Assembly: GCA_030671565.1 (NCBI GenBank)
Contig: DAOVIC010000005.1
Coordinates: 1 to 20,504 of the forward strand
Length of the DNA: 20,504 bases
DNA from: Anaerohalosphaeraceae bacterium
GTDB lineage: Bacteria > Planctomycetota > Phycisphaerae > Sedimentisphaerales > Anaerohalosphaeraceae
Direction of reading: 5' to 3'
The notes under the pieces are model-generated. The model did no database searches and was not told where the DNA came from. It was given only the letters and a program-made list of their open reading frames with translations. Positions 1 to 7,452 of this stretch are shown here, piece by piece (position 1 is the stretch's first letter; each line of letters opens with the position of its first letter). Made by a program: the position numbers and the translations under genes.

Positions 1-10
1 AAATTGTAAA

Positions 11-16
11 TATAAT
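11..16 (+). promoter_or_regulatory. possible -10 box upstream of the first lipoprotein gene
   Basis: TATAAT lies 25 nt before the chosen ATG at 42. The matching -35 region would fall outside the window, so this is a weak candidate resting on one hexamer in an AT-rich leader. Confidence 0.25.
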
Positions 17-41
17 TTTGTTTTTGACGGAGAATGTTGAA

Positions 42-827
42 ATGACAGGTAAGAATCTTAATTTTGCGAAAATTGTTTGCGTATTATCGCTTATCGCTGC
101 GGTAGTGGTATTTTCGTCGTGTAAGAAAGAAGAGCCGACGGCGGTAACTCCGGCCGATAACGGGCAAGTGGCCGAGCCGGCTGAACTTGAAACCTCGGTT
201 GAGAAACCGGATGCCGACGCAAAATCCCCGATGGTTCCCCTTGAGATCGAGCTTCCTGTGTTGATGCTTGCCGGAACACCTAAGAACATGGAAGGTATTG
301 AGAATCTGGAAAAAGCTCGCGGCAAAGGCCAGGTCCGTCCGACTATGCTTGTCCCTGCCGGAACCACTAATGTCGCACTGAATAAACCCGTTACTTCGAC
401 CAGTTTTACGCCGATCGTAGGTGCACTTGAAGATATTACAGATGGCAACAAGGCCGGTAATGGTTATGTTGAGCTTGATCCGTTCGAGCAGAGTATTACG
501 ATAGACCTCGGTGCTCAGTACGAAATATATGCTATTGTGATTTGGCACTATCACAAGGAGACTATGGTGTACTTCGATGTTGTCGTTCAGACGGCGGACG
601 ACCCCGATTTTATTATGAATGTCAATACGTTGTTTAATAACGATACCGACAATACTCATGGTGTCGGAAGCGGAAGCGATAAGAACTATATCGAGACCCA
701 CGAAGGAAAACTTATCGATGCAAAGGGCGTTACCGGCAGATATGTTAAGTGCTTAAGCGCCAGTAATTCGTCAAACGATATGAACCACTATATTGAGGTC
801 GAGGTCTTTGGTAAGCCCGTAGAATGA
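42..827 (+). CDS. lipoprotein with F5/8 type C (discoidin-like) domain
   Basis: A predicted exported lipoprotein of 261 aa. The N-terminus has basic residues, a hydrophobic stretch at about 11-24 and a lipobox-like FSSC, with Cys27 as the likely acylated residue. A charged, low-complexity linker follows (about 28-105). The C-terminal half (about 110-260) reads as a galactose-binding-like F5/8 C domain: it opens with NVALNKPVTSTS, has a DG pair near TDGN, the strand ITIDLGAQYEIYAIVIW, and a closing GRYVKC segment followed by a YIEVEVFG strand. These domains usually bind glycans or surfaces; the ligand here is unknown. I chose the ATG at 42 because GGAG at 29-32 is well placed; an upstream TTG at 18 is less likely. 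The stop overlaps the next start (ATGA), implying translational coupling to the membrane protein downstream. Confidence 0.8.
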   Translation: MTGKNLNFAKIVCVLSLIAAVVVFSSCKKEEPTAVTPADNGQVAEPAELETSVEKPDADAKSPMVPLEIELPVLMLAGTPKNMEGIENLEKARGKGQVRPTMLVPAGTTNVALNKPVTSTSFTPIVGALEDITDGNKAGNGYVELDPFEQSITIDLGAQYEIYAIVIWHYHKETMVYFDVVVQTADDPDFIMNVNTLFNNDTDNTHGVGSGSDKNYIETHEGKLIDAKGVTGRYVKCLSASNSSNDMNHYIEVEVFGKPVE

Positions 828-2431
828 GTAGACGTCTAATTTACCTTTTGGTATTTATCGCGGTAGTCGCTGCTTTGATGCTGCGGCTGCCGCGTCTTAG
901 TTATCGTCCGATGCATACGGACGAAGCGGTTCACGGAATCAAGTTTGGCGACCTCCTCGAAGAAGGAACCTACCGTTACGATAGCTACGAGTATCACGGG
1001 CCCACGCTTAATTACTTCACTTTGATCCCGGCATCACTGTCCTCTGCAAAGACGCTTGTAGAAGTTGACGAGAGTATCCTTAGAATCGTCCCCGTATTTT
1101 TTGGTGTTTGCCTGGTCCTTGTTCCGCTGCTTCTAAAAGCTGGGATCGGTTTGCCAGCGGCATGTTTTGCGATGATCCTTACCGCGGTTTCTCCGGCGAT
1201 GGTTTTTTACAGCCGTTATTATATCCAGGAAATATTGCTGGTCTTTTTTACGGCGGCAGTTATCGCCTGCGGATTTCGTTATTGGCGGTGTAAAAAAGTC
1301 TGGTGGCTTGTCCTTGCCGGGCTTTTTGCGGGGCTTATGCATGCGACCAAGGAAACTTGCCTGATCGCCTTTGGTGCGATGGCGTCCGCGGCGATCTTGG
1401 CGATACTTTGGTCTAAGATACAGGCCGATGGCGCAGATCTTACCGAACGAAGGATCAGGTTGTGGCATATAGCCGCTGGCCTGCTGGCATCTGTTTGCGT
1501 TTCAGTTATTTTCTTTTCTTCGTTTTTTTCAAATCCGCAGGGGATCGTCGATTCTGTTACTACTTATGCGACGTATTTTGACCGGGCCGGCAACAATGTT
1601 AAGCATGTTCACCCGTGGTTTTATTATTTTAAGTGGCTTATGTTCTGGAAGACGAAGACCGGGCCGATCTGGACGGAGGCGACAATTGTTTTGCTTGCCG
1701 CCGTTGGCTTCATACATGCAATGACGAAGGCAAAGGGCGATGAGCGACGAAAGGGTTTTCTGCGATTTATAGCTTTTTATACCGTGCTTATGGTTGTCGT
1801 TTATTCTGCGATACCGTACAAGACTCCCTGGTGCCTGCTTGGGTTTTTGCATGGTATGATTTTGCTGGCTGCCGTTGGAGCGATCCGCTTGCTGGATTTC
1901 GCAACAGGGCGTGCAGGTAGGACTGTTGTAATGATTGTCCTTACCGCGATTGTGGTGCATCTTGGATTTCAGGCTTACCTTGCCGCGAATAAATACGCCT
2001 CGTCCTGGCGGAATCCGTGGGTTTATTCGCATCCTCAAGAAGATATTTACGATGTTGTCAGGAGTATCGAGCAGGCTGGCCGGGCCTCTGACGAGGGCTT
2101 TGATACCCTTGTCCGGGTGATCTGTGCCGAGAACGACTATTGGCCCCTTCCCTGGTATTTGCGGGCTTTCAGTAGGGTCGGCTACCACCGGGAAATAGAC
2201 GACGCGATGTCTGTTACGCCGATAGTGATTATCGCAGCCGAGACAGACGATGGCCAGATCGAAAAACTCGATGACCAACTTTGCGAATTTCTGTATACTA
2301 CTCCTGCGCCAGGTGAAAAAAATCTTTATGTGCCATTGTTTAGAGATTACAGGGAAATACGTCCGCTGGTCGAAGTGAGGGCATATATATGGAAGAGCCT
2401 CGACGATAAAATTGCCCGGGCGAAAGATTGA
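824..2431 (+). CDS. Agl23/TIGR03663-like GT-C fold membrane protein
   Basis: A 535-aa polytopic inner-membrane protein. After a first membrane helix (about 5-20) comes RPMHTDEAVHG with Asp33-Glu34, then YRYDSYEYHGPTLNY. Acidic pairs in the first periplasmic loop are typical of GT-C glycosyltransferases that use lipid-linked sugars, and this particular pattern matches the TIGR03663 family (named flippase activity-associated Agl23). Further hydrophobic segments lie at roughly 87-125, 133-152, 158-200, 212-235, 285-300, 315-332, 338-360 and 370-390, followed by a soluble C-terminal part of about 140 aa. Likely role: glycosylation or handling of a lipid-linked sugar at the membrane. Substrate is unknown. 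The start overlaps the stop of the discoidin lipoprotein gene, so the two are probably co-translated and may act together in the envelope. Confidence 0.7.
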   Translation: MSRRLIYLLVFIAVVAALMLRLPRLSYRPMHTDEAVHGIKFGDLLEEGTYRYDSYEYHGPTLNYFTLIPASLSSAKTLVEVDESILRIVPVFFGVCLVLVPLLLKAGIGLPAACFAMILTAVSPAMVFYSRYYIQEILLVFFTAAVIACGFRYWRCKKVWWLVLAGLFAGLMHATKETCLIAFGAMASAAILAILWSKIQADGADLTERRIRLWHIAAGLLASVCVSVIFFSSFFSNPQGIVDSVTTYATYFDRAGNNVKHVHPWFYYFKWLMFWKTKTGPIWTEATIVLLAAVGFIHAMTKAKGDERRKGFLRFIAFYTVLMVVVYSAIPYKTPWCLLGFLHGMILLAAVGAIRLLDFATGRAGRTVVMIVLTAIVVHLGFQAYLAANKYASSWRNPWVYSHPQEDIYDVVRSIEQAGRASDEGFDTLVRVICAENDYWPLPWYLRAFSRVGYHREIDDAMSVTPIVIIAAETDDGQIEKLDDQLCEFLYTTPAPGEKNLYVPLFRDYREIRPLVEVRAYIWKSLDDKIARAKD

Positions 2432-2463
2432 GAAAGACGAACTGGAAGTTTAGAGATTCCCTT

Positions 2464-2469
2464 TATAAT
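2464..2469 (+). promoter_or_regulatory. possible -10 box before the apbE-like gene
   Basis: TATAAT in the 75-nt gap between the Agl23-like gene and the flavin transferase gene. The sequence 17 nt upstream (ACTGGA) is a poor -35, so this is only a candidate. Confidence 0.25.
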
Positions 2470-2506
2470 AAGGAAATTGTAACAGCTATTTTAAGGTACG
2501 ATCGTT

Positions 2507-3490
2507 TTGTCAGCAGACGGCGAAAATAAAACCGGCCCGGCATTGCCGGAAGAAATATCTTCCGCACACCGTTTTCGCCATGAGGCGATGGCGACGGCTT
2601 TTGAGGTCTATGTTGTCCATGACGATCCTGACTATGCCGAGCAAGCGGGACAGGCGGCATTCAGGGAGCTTGACCGTCTGGAGCAGGAGTTGAGCAGGTT
2701 CGTTGAAAACAGCGACGTTGCCAGGATAAACGATCTGCAGGCCAACACTCCGCTGGCCGTAGGGCCCGAAGTTTTTGAGTGCCTTTCGATCTGTGCGGAA
2801 ATGTATAAGGCAACTTTCGGCGCGTTGGATATCACGGTCGGGTCGCTTTATGACTGCTGGTTTGGGCCGGATCGCAAGACACTAAAGCCTGCCGAAAAAA
2901 AACTTGAGCAGGCAAAAAAGCGTACGGGGATGCAGCTTATTAAACTCAATGCCGACGAATTGACAGTGGAAGTCTCTGTCGAGGGGCTCCAGGTGGACCT
3001 TGGAGCGATAGGTAAAGGTTATGCGATCGATAAGATGAGCGAGGTGCTGAAGGAATGGAGTATTAAGAAGGCGTTTATTAATTCAGGAAGTACTATTTAC
3101 GCCATGGATAAGTGTGCCGGTACGAAGGGCTGGCCGGTTACTTTAAGTTTGCCCCCGGGCGCCAGCGGTAAGATTTCGCCGCCCCAGGTGCTCAAAAAGC
3201 TTGAGCTGGAAAATATCGCCCTCAGCGGATCGAACCAGGAGTATGGCACGCATATTATCGATTCGAGATCGGCCAGACCGGTGGAGGCTAAGCTTGCGGC
3301 GTGGGGCATGGCGAAATCGGCGCCGCGTTCGGACGGCCTTTCGACGGCGCTTATGGTGATGAGCGATGAAGAGGCGAAGAAGTATTTTGCAAAACATAAA
3401 GAAGACGCCGGGATGGTTGTGCTCGGCGCCGATGGTAAAAAAACGATCGAAGAACGGACGTTCAAGTACGGAGCCTGGAAAGTTTTTTAA
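2507..3490 (+). CDS. apbE: FAD:protein FMN transferase (ApbE family)
   Basis: ApbE proteins move FMN from FAD onto a Thr/Ser of target flavoproteins, using Mg2+. The 327-aa product has the family hallmarks in order: FRHEAMATAFEV at the start of the domain, a GALDITVG segment, VDLGAIGKGYAIDK, INSGSTIYA (usually N-x-GG), THIIDSRSARPV, and SDGLSTALMVM carrying the conserved Asp and Thr of the metal site. The only usable start before the domain is TTG at 2507, with AAGG at 2493-2496; an in-frame TAA lies just upstream at 2492. The product therefore has no signal peptide or lipobox, although many ApbE proteins are exported lipoproteins. It sits 6-15 nt before the sulfatase-like gene. No flavinylated partner (RnfG/NqrC-like) is visible nearby. 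Confidence 0.85.
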   Translation: MSADGENKTGPALPEEISSAHRFRHEAMATAFEVYVVHDDPDYAEQAGQAAFRELDRLEQELSRFVENSDVARINDLQANTPLAVGPEVFECLSICAEMYKATFGALDITVGSLYDCWFGPDRKTLKPAEKKLEQAKKRTGMQLIKLNADELTVEVSVEGLQVDLGAIGKGYAIDKMSEVLKEWSIKKAFINSGSTIYAMDKCAGTKGWPVTLSLPPGASGKISPPQVLKKLELENIALSGSNQEYGTHIIDSRSARPVEAKLAAWGMAKSAPRSDGLSTALMVMSDEEAKKYFAKHKEDAGMVVLGADGKKTIEERTFKYGAWKVF

Positions 3491-3505
3491 GGATAAGTGA
3501 GTATT

Positions 3506-4762
3506 ATGGATAATAAAGGGATCAGTCGAAGATGTTTTTTGTCTGTGGCGGCAGCAGGTTGCCTGGCGAGTGTTCTGGGATGCAATTTGCGTTATAAGGT
3601 TTCTTCCGTCGTGGCTAACTACGGGTTTCCTCGAAAGCCCAATGTTATACTTGTGATGAGCGACGATCAGGGGTACGGGGATATGGCCTGCCATGGCAAC
3701 CCTGTTGTTAAGACGGCTAATATTGACCGGTTCTACAAAGAGAGCTCTCGTTTTGGAAAGTTTTTTGTCAGTCCGTTTGACCGATCTACGCAGGCTTCGT
3801 TATTGACCGGGCGTAATGTCCCTGCCGGTCGCGAATTGTCACAAGAAGATGTGTCCCTGGCAAAGGTGCTTGCAGGTGCCGGCTATAAAACCTGTATCGC
3901 TGGTTCCTGGGATCATCCGCACAGCCCGATGGATGAAGGGTTTGACGAGGTGTTCTATTATGGCGGGGGCGGGAAATTTTCGCCGACGATCAATCATAAT
4001 GGTATATGGCAGGAGACGGACGGCTATTGCACCGATAAATTTTTTGATGCGGCGATGCGATTTATCGAAGAGAATCGGGATGAGCCGTTTTTCTGTTACC
4101 TCTCGACTAATGCCGCTCATTCGCCTTACGAGGTGGATGAGAAATATTCGGCGCAGTATCGCGAGCAGGGATTTGGCGAAGATGTCGCAAATTTCTATGG
4201 CATGATCGCTAACCTTGACGAGAATTTGGGGCGGTTTGTCAAGCGGGCGAAGGATTTGGGTCTTGAACAGAACACGCTTATAATATTTATGACGGATAAC
4301 GGTTCGGCGATGGCGGATAAAGAAGGGCTTTTCAATGCCGGTATGCGAGGGGGCAAGGGATCGTTCTATGAAGGCGGATCGCGTGCGGCAAGTTTCTGGC
4401 GTATGCCCGGGACGTTGAAGCCGAACAGAACGGTTGAGCAGATGGCCATGCATTATGATATTATTCCGACGCTGATGGCGATATGCGATGCCAAACACCC
4501 GGAGCCCCAACAGCTTGAAGGGATTAACCTTATACCTTACCTTGTCAATTTTAAGCAAAAAGAAAAGGATCGTTTGTTTGTCACTTATGCTGCTGGCGCA
4601 GCGCTGGCAAAGAACGGGGAGTATTCCGTCCGTACTTCGCGGTTTCGGCTCATCAACGACACCGAATTGTACGATGTAAATGCAAACCCCAGCGAAACGA
4701 TCAATGTGATTGAGAGCTATCCCGCCGAGGTTGCCCGAATTCGCTCAGCGTATAACCGATAA
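3506..4762 (+). CDS. sulfatase-fold Tat lipoprotein lacking the formylglycine signature
   Basis: A 418-aa member of the type I sulfatase / alkaline phosphatase superfamily. The N-terminus has a Tat-like SRRCFL (residues 7-12), a hydrophobic stretch and a lipobox VLGC (Cys26), so it is probably exported folded and lipid-anchored. Metal-site features remain: SDDQGYGD (Asp53-Asp54), MTDNGS, NAAHSP and the GGKGSFYEGG lysine. The signature that normally reads C-x-P-S/T-R-A-x-L-L-T-G-R is here D-R-S-T-Q-A-S-L-L-T-G-R, so the cysteine converted to formylglycine is Asp92 and the arginine is Gln. The GKWH motif is GSWD (Ser134, Asp136), losing two more active-site residues. It is unlikely to be a normal sulfatase; it may be a binding protein or have another chemistry. 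GTG at 3497 is an alternative start. Preceded by the apbE-like gene, followed after 17 nt by pdxB. Confidence 0.85.
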   Translation: MDNKGISRRCFLSVAAAGCLASVLGCNLRYKVSSVVANYGFPRKPNVILVMSDDQGYGDMACHGNPVVKTANIDRFYKESSRFGKFFVSPFDRSTQASLLTGRNVPAGRELSQEDVSLAKVLAGAGYKTCIAGSWDHPHSPMDEGFDEVFYYGGGGKFSPTINHNGIWQETDGYCTDKFFDAAMRFIEENRDEPFFCYLSTNAAHSPYEVDEKYSAQYREQGFGEDVANFYGMIANLDENLGRFVKRAKDLGLEQNTLIIFMTDNGSAMADKEGLFNAGMRGGKGSFYEGGSRAASFWRMPGTLKPNRTVEQMAMHYDIIPTLMAICDAKHPEPQQLEGINLIPYLVNFKQKEKDRLFVTYAAGAALAKNGEYSVRTSRFRLINDTELYDVNANPSETINVIESYPAEVARIRSAYNR

Positions 4763-4769
4763 GTTTTTT

Positions 4770-4773
4770 GGAG
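4770..4773 (+). promoter_or_regulatory. ribosome binding site fixing the pdxB start
   Basis: GGAG six nt before the ATG at 4780. It favours that ATG over the in-frame TTG at 4768, which would overlap this site; the resulting N-terminus MKIVADCNIPF also matches PdxB proteins. Confidence 0.6.
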
Positions 4774-4779
4774 TTTGGT

Positions 4780-5931
4780 ATGAAGATCGTTGCAGATTGC
4801 AATATACCTTTTGTTAAGGAATGTTTTTCTTCGCTTGGCGATGTTTCATTGTCAAGCGGGCGTGATATGAATGCGAAAATGGTCGCTGACGCGGACATCC
4901 TGCTTGTGCGGAGTATTACTAAGGTCGATGCTCAACTGCTCGAGGGCAGCAGCGTTCGGTTTGTCGGGACTGCCACTATCGGCAAAGAGCATATAGACGA
5001 GGAATACCTGCGTCAAAAGGGCATAGGTTTTTCGTCGGCGCCGGGCTCCAATGCGAATTCTGTGGCCGAGTATATCGTTGCGGCGCTTTTGGCGTTGGGC
5101 AAAAAGCATAAGTTTGACCTGAAAGGAAAATCGATCGGCATAGTAGGTGTCGGCAATGTAGGCAGCAAAGTTGCGCAAAAGGCCAAGGCGCTGGGAATGA
5201 AGGTCGTACTTAACGATCCGCCTTTGGCAAGGAAAACCGGGGATTCGAAGTATAGGCCCATCGAAGAGGTTTACGGCTGTGATTTTGTTACGCTGCACAC
5301 GCCGCTTACCTTTGAAGGACAGGACAAGACTTATCATTTGGTAGACGACAGTTTTTTTTGTAAGCTGAAGAAACAATGTTTCTTCCTCAATACTTCGCGG
5401 GGCGGGGTGGTTGATACGGTTGTTTTGAAAAAAGCTATCGCCGAAAAAACGATAGCCGGTGCGGCGCTTGATGTCTGGGAGAACGAGCCTGATATTGATA
5501 GCCAGCTGCTCCTTAAGCTCGAGCTTTCTACCCCTCACATTGCCGGATATTCCTTCGATGGTAAAGTTACGGGGATGATGATGATCTATCAGGCGGCTTG
5601 CGATTGCTTTGGACTAGGTGTAGAGCATACCGCGTCCGATTTTTTGCCCGCTCCTGAGATTGTTCAGATCGACCTTGATCGGTTCAGCGGGTCCGAAGAA
5701 AGCATTATTGCCAGCGTCGTCCAGCAGGTTTACGTCATAAACAGGGACGATTTTAATATGCGTGAGATTTTGCTTCTCGAACCGGCCGCCCGCGGTAAGT
5801 GGTTTGACGACCTGCGTAAGGATTATGCGGTGAGAAGAGAGTTTCAAAATACCGAGGTGTTAGTGCAAGATGCCCAGAGCAGCATTGCCGCAAAACTTGG
5901 CGGCATAGGTTTTAAGATCGTAACTCGGTAA
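4780..5931 (+). CDS. pdxB: erythronate-4-phosphate dehydrogenase PdxB
   Basis: Oxidises 4-phospho-D-erythronate to 2-oxo-3-hydroxy-4-phosphobutanoate, the second step of the DXP-dependent route to pyridoxal phosphate; a cytosolic enzyme. The 383-aa length fits the family. The N-terminus MKIVADCNIPF resembles the MKILVDENMPY type. The NAD-binding Rossmann motif is GIVGVGNVGSKVA (about 121-133). The D-2-hydroxyacid dehydrogenase catalytic set is present: Arg207 in NTSRGG, Glu236 in ENEP, His253 in TPHIAGYS. The SFDGK that follows the histidine is typical of PdxB rather than generic dehydrogenases. A C-terminal extension (about 285-383) corresponds to the PdxB dimerisation domain, though it is divergent. 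It lies 14 nt before folP. The main alternative is a related phosphoglycerate or hydroxyacid dehydrogenase. Confidence 0.88.
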   Translation: MKIVADCNIPFVKECFSSLGDVSLSSGRDMNAKMVADADILLVRSITKVDAQLLEGSSVRFVGTATIGKEHIDEEYLRQKGIGFSSAPGSNANSVAEYIVAALLALGKKHKFDLKGKSIGIVGVGNVGSKVAQKAKALGMKVVLNDPPLARKTGDSKYRPIEEVYGCDFVTLHTPLTFEGQDKTYHLVDDSFFCKLKKQCFFLNTSRGGVVDTVVLKKAIAEKTIAGAALDVWENEPDIDSQLLLKLELSTPHIAGYSFDGKVTGMMMIYQAACDCFGLGVEHTASDFLPAPEIVQIDLDRFSGSEESIIASVVQQVYVINRDDFNMREILLLEPAARGKWFDDLRKDYAVRREFQNTEVLVQDAQSSIAAKLGGIGFKIVTR

Positions 5932-5945
5932 ATGAAAGGAGCGGC

Positions 5946-6791
5946 ATGTCGATTGACAGCATAGTTCAGCTTTCCGCAAGTGCCTTGGACTTTTCCAGCG
6001 GCGCGATGGTCATGGGAATACTCAATGTCACGCCCGATTCGTTCAGCGATGGCGGGGCGTTTTTGGATTTTGATGCAGCCTGCAAAAGGGGGGTTCAGAT
6101 AGCAGATCAAGGTGCGGCGATCATAGATATTGGCCCCGAGTCCACCCGTCCCGGTGCCAGGACGGTCTCAGCGGATGAACAGATCGCCCGTTCGGTGCCC
6201 GTGATAGAATATCTTAGCAAGAATACCGATGCTGTGCTAAGTATCGATACGCGTGATGCTGATGTGGCTTTGGCGGCGATCGAAGCCGGGGCGCAGGTCG
6301 TTAACGACGTAACGGCTTTGGCGGACAAGCGGATGGCCGGCCTGGTCGCAGAGAAAGGCCTCGCGGTTGTGCTGATGCATATGAAGGGCGATCCCGAGAC
6401 GATGCAGGTTAATCCGGCGTATGGCGATGTTGTCGGCGAGGTCCTGGAGTTTTTGATGGAACGTGCCAGCTTTGCCCGCCAATGCGGCGTCGAAAAGCAG
6501 CGAATATTTATCGACCCGGGGATCGGATTCGGCAAGACGTTTGAGCATAATATAAAACTGCTTCGGAACATCGACAGGTTTGTCGCCAGCGGCTACCGGG
6601 TGCTTTTGGGGACCAGCCGCAAGAGATTTATCGGTGATATTACGGGCAAAACTGTTGCGGCGGAAAGAGTTTTTGGAACCGCGGCAACGGTTGCATTGGC
6701 AGTGGAAGCAGGTGTTTCGGTCGTTCGGGTGCATGATGTCGCTGAGATGGCCGAGGTCGTCAAGGTTACAGAGGCCCTGGTGGGGCGGTAA
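5946..6791 (+). CDS. folP: dihydropteroate synthase
   Basis: Condenses p-aminobenzoate with 6-hydroxymethyl-7,8-dihydropterin pyrophosphate in folate synthesis; the target of sulfonamides. The 281-aa TIM-barrel sequence shows MGILNVTPDSFSDGG (pterin-binding loop 1), IDIGPESTRPGA (loop 2; the family usually has GG where GP is seen here), SIDTRDADVA, VVNDVTA, LMHMKGDPETMQ, FIDPGIGFGKT, LLGTSRKRFIG and a closing VRVHDVAEM. Start ATG at 5946 has AAAGGAG just upstream. It follows pdxB by 14 nt, so folate and B6 cofactor genes are probably co-transcribed. After its stop comes 105 nt with no clear terminator or promoter. Confidence 0.95.
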   Translation: MSIDSIVQLSASALDFSSGAMVMGILNVTPDSFSDGGAFLDFDAACKRGVQIADQGAAIIDIGPESTRPGARTVSADEQIARSVPVIEYLSKNTDAVLSIDTRDADVALAAIEAGAQVVNDVTALADKRMAGLVAEKGLAVVLMHMKGDPETMQVNPAYGDVVGEVLEFLMERASFARQCGVEKQRIFIDPGIGFGKTFEHNIKLLRNIDRFVASGYRVLLGTSRKRFIGDITGKTVAAERVFGTAATVALAVEAGVSVVRVHDVAEMAEVVKVTEALVGR

Positions 6792-6896
6792 AAAAAGCAA
6801 AAATCCTCTATTAACGGCTAAAAGAGTTTCCAGACGCTTAAGTTTTTCGGTTTTGGGTTCGCAATTTCATGCCCTTGCGGTTATCATGCAGGCCCT

Positions 6897-7430
6897 ATGA
6901 GCGAAATAATCAAAATCCAGGCACCTCTTAATGAGCAAGTTGTTCGGTCGCTGCGGGCAGGGGACCAGGTGCAGATAAGCGGAGTGGTTTATTCCGCCCG
7001 CGATCAGGCCCATAAAAGGCTTTGCGAACTTATGGATGCCGGAGGTGAACTGCCCATCGCTCTGGAAGGGGCGGTTATCTATTATGTGGGACCGACGCCA
7101 GCGGGCCAGGGGCGTCCGATAGGTGCTGCCGGCCCTACTACTTCTTCTCGCATGGACCCCTTCAGCCCCAGGCTCATAGCTGCCGGACTGAAGGGAATGA
7201 TCGGCAAGGGCTATCGCGGAGACGAGGTTCGGACCGCGTTGAAGGAACATGGTGCGGTTCACTTTGCCGCGACAGGCGGCGCAGGTGCGCTGCTTAGCGA
7301 TCATATCGTCGAATGCGAGGTGGTTGCGTATGAAGACCTTGGGACCGAAGCGATCCGAAGGCTTGTGCTGGATGATTTTCCTGCGGTTGTCGCGTATGAT
7401 TCACATGGCGGCAGTGTTTATAATTTTTAA
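6897..7430 (+). CDS. Fe-S type fumarate/tartrate hydro-lyase beta subunit
   Basis: A 177-aa protein matching the C-terminal (beta) domain of class I fumarase / L(+)-tartrate dehydratase. Visible features are the start of the domain with LRAGDQVQISGVVYSARDQAHKR, then YYVGPTPA, GPTTSSRMDPFSP, MIGKGY, HFAATGGAGALL and VAYDSHGGSVY. In two-subunit enzymes this chain works with an alpha subunit that carries the 4Fe-4S cluster and adds or removes water from a dicarboxylate. No alpha subunit is present on either side: folP lies upstream and a GTPase gene downstream. The alpha subunit must be elsewhere, or this chain has another partner. Substrate (fumarate, tartrate or other) cannot be decided. The ATG has only a weak GCAGG upstream. 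Confidence 0.85.
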   Translation: MSEIIKIQAPLNEQVVRSLRAGDQVQISGVVYSARDQAHKRLCELMDAGGELPIALEGAVIYYVGPTPAGQGRPIGAAGPTTSSRMDPFSPRLIAAGLKGMIGKGYRGDEVRTALKEHGAVHFAATGGAGALLSDHIVECEVVAYEDLGTEAIRRLVLDDFPAVVAYDSHGGSVYNF

Positions 7431-7452
7431 TTGACAGAATGGGAGTATTGGT

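Noticed and set aside
1529..2278. Long open frame (249 codons) on the minus strand inside the Agl23-like gene
   Set aside because: It is antisense to a well-supported membrane protein, has no ribosome site, and its translation shows no domain or signal; long antisense frames are common here because of codon bias.
3839..4558. Minus-strand open frame of 239 codons inside the sulfatase-like gene
   Set aside because: No recognisable protein features or start signals; the plus-strand frame shows conserved sulfatase-fold motifs.
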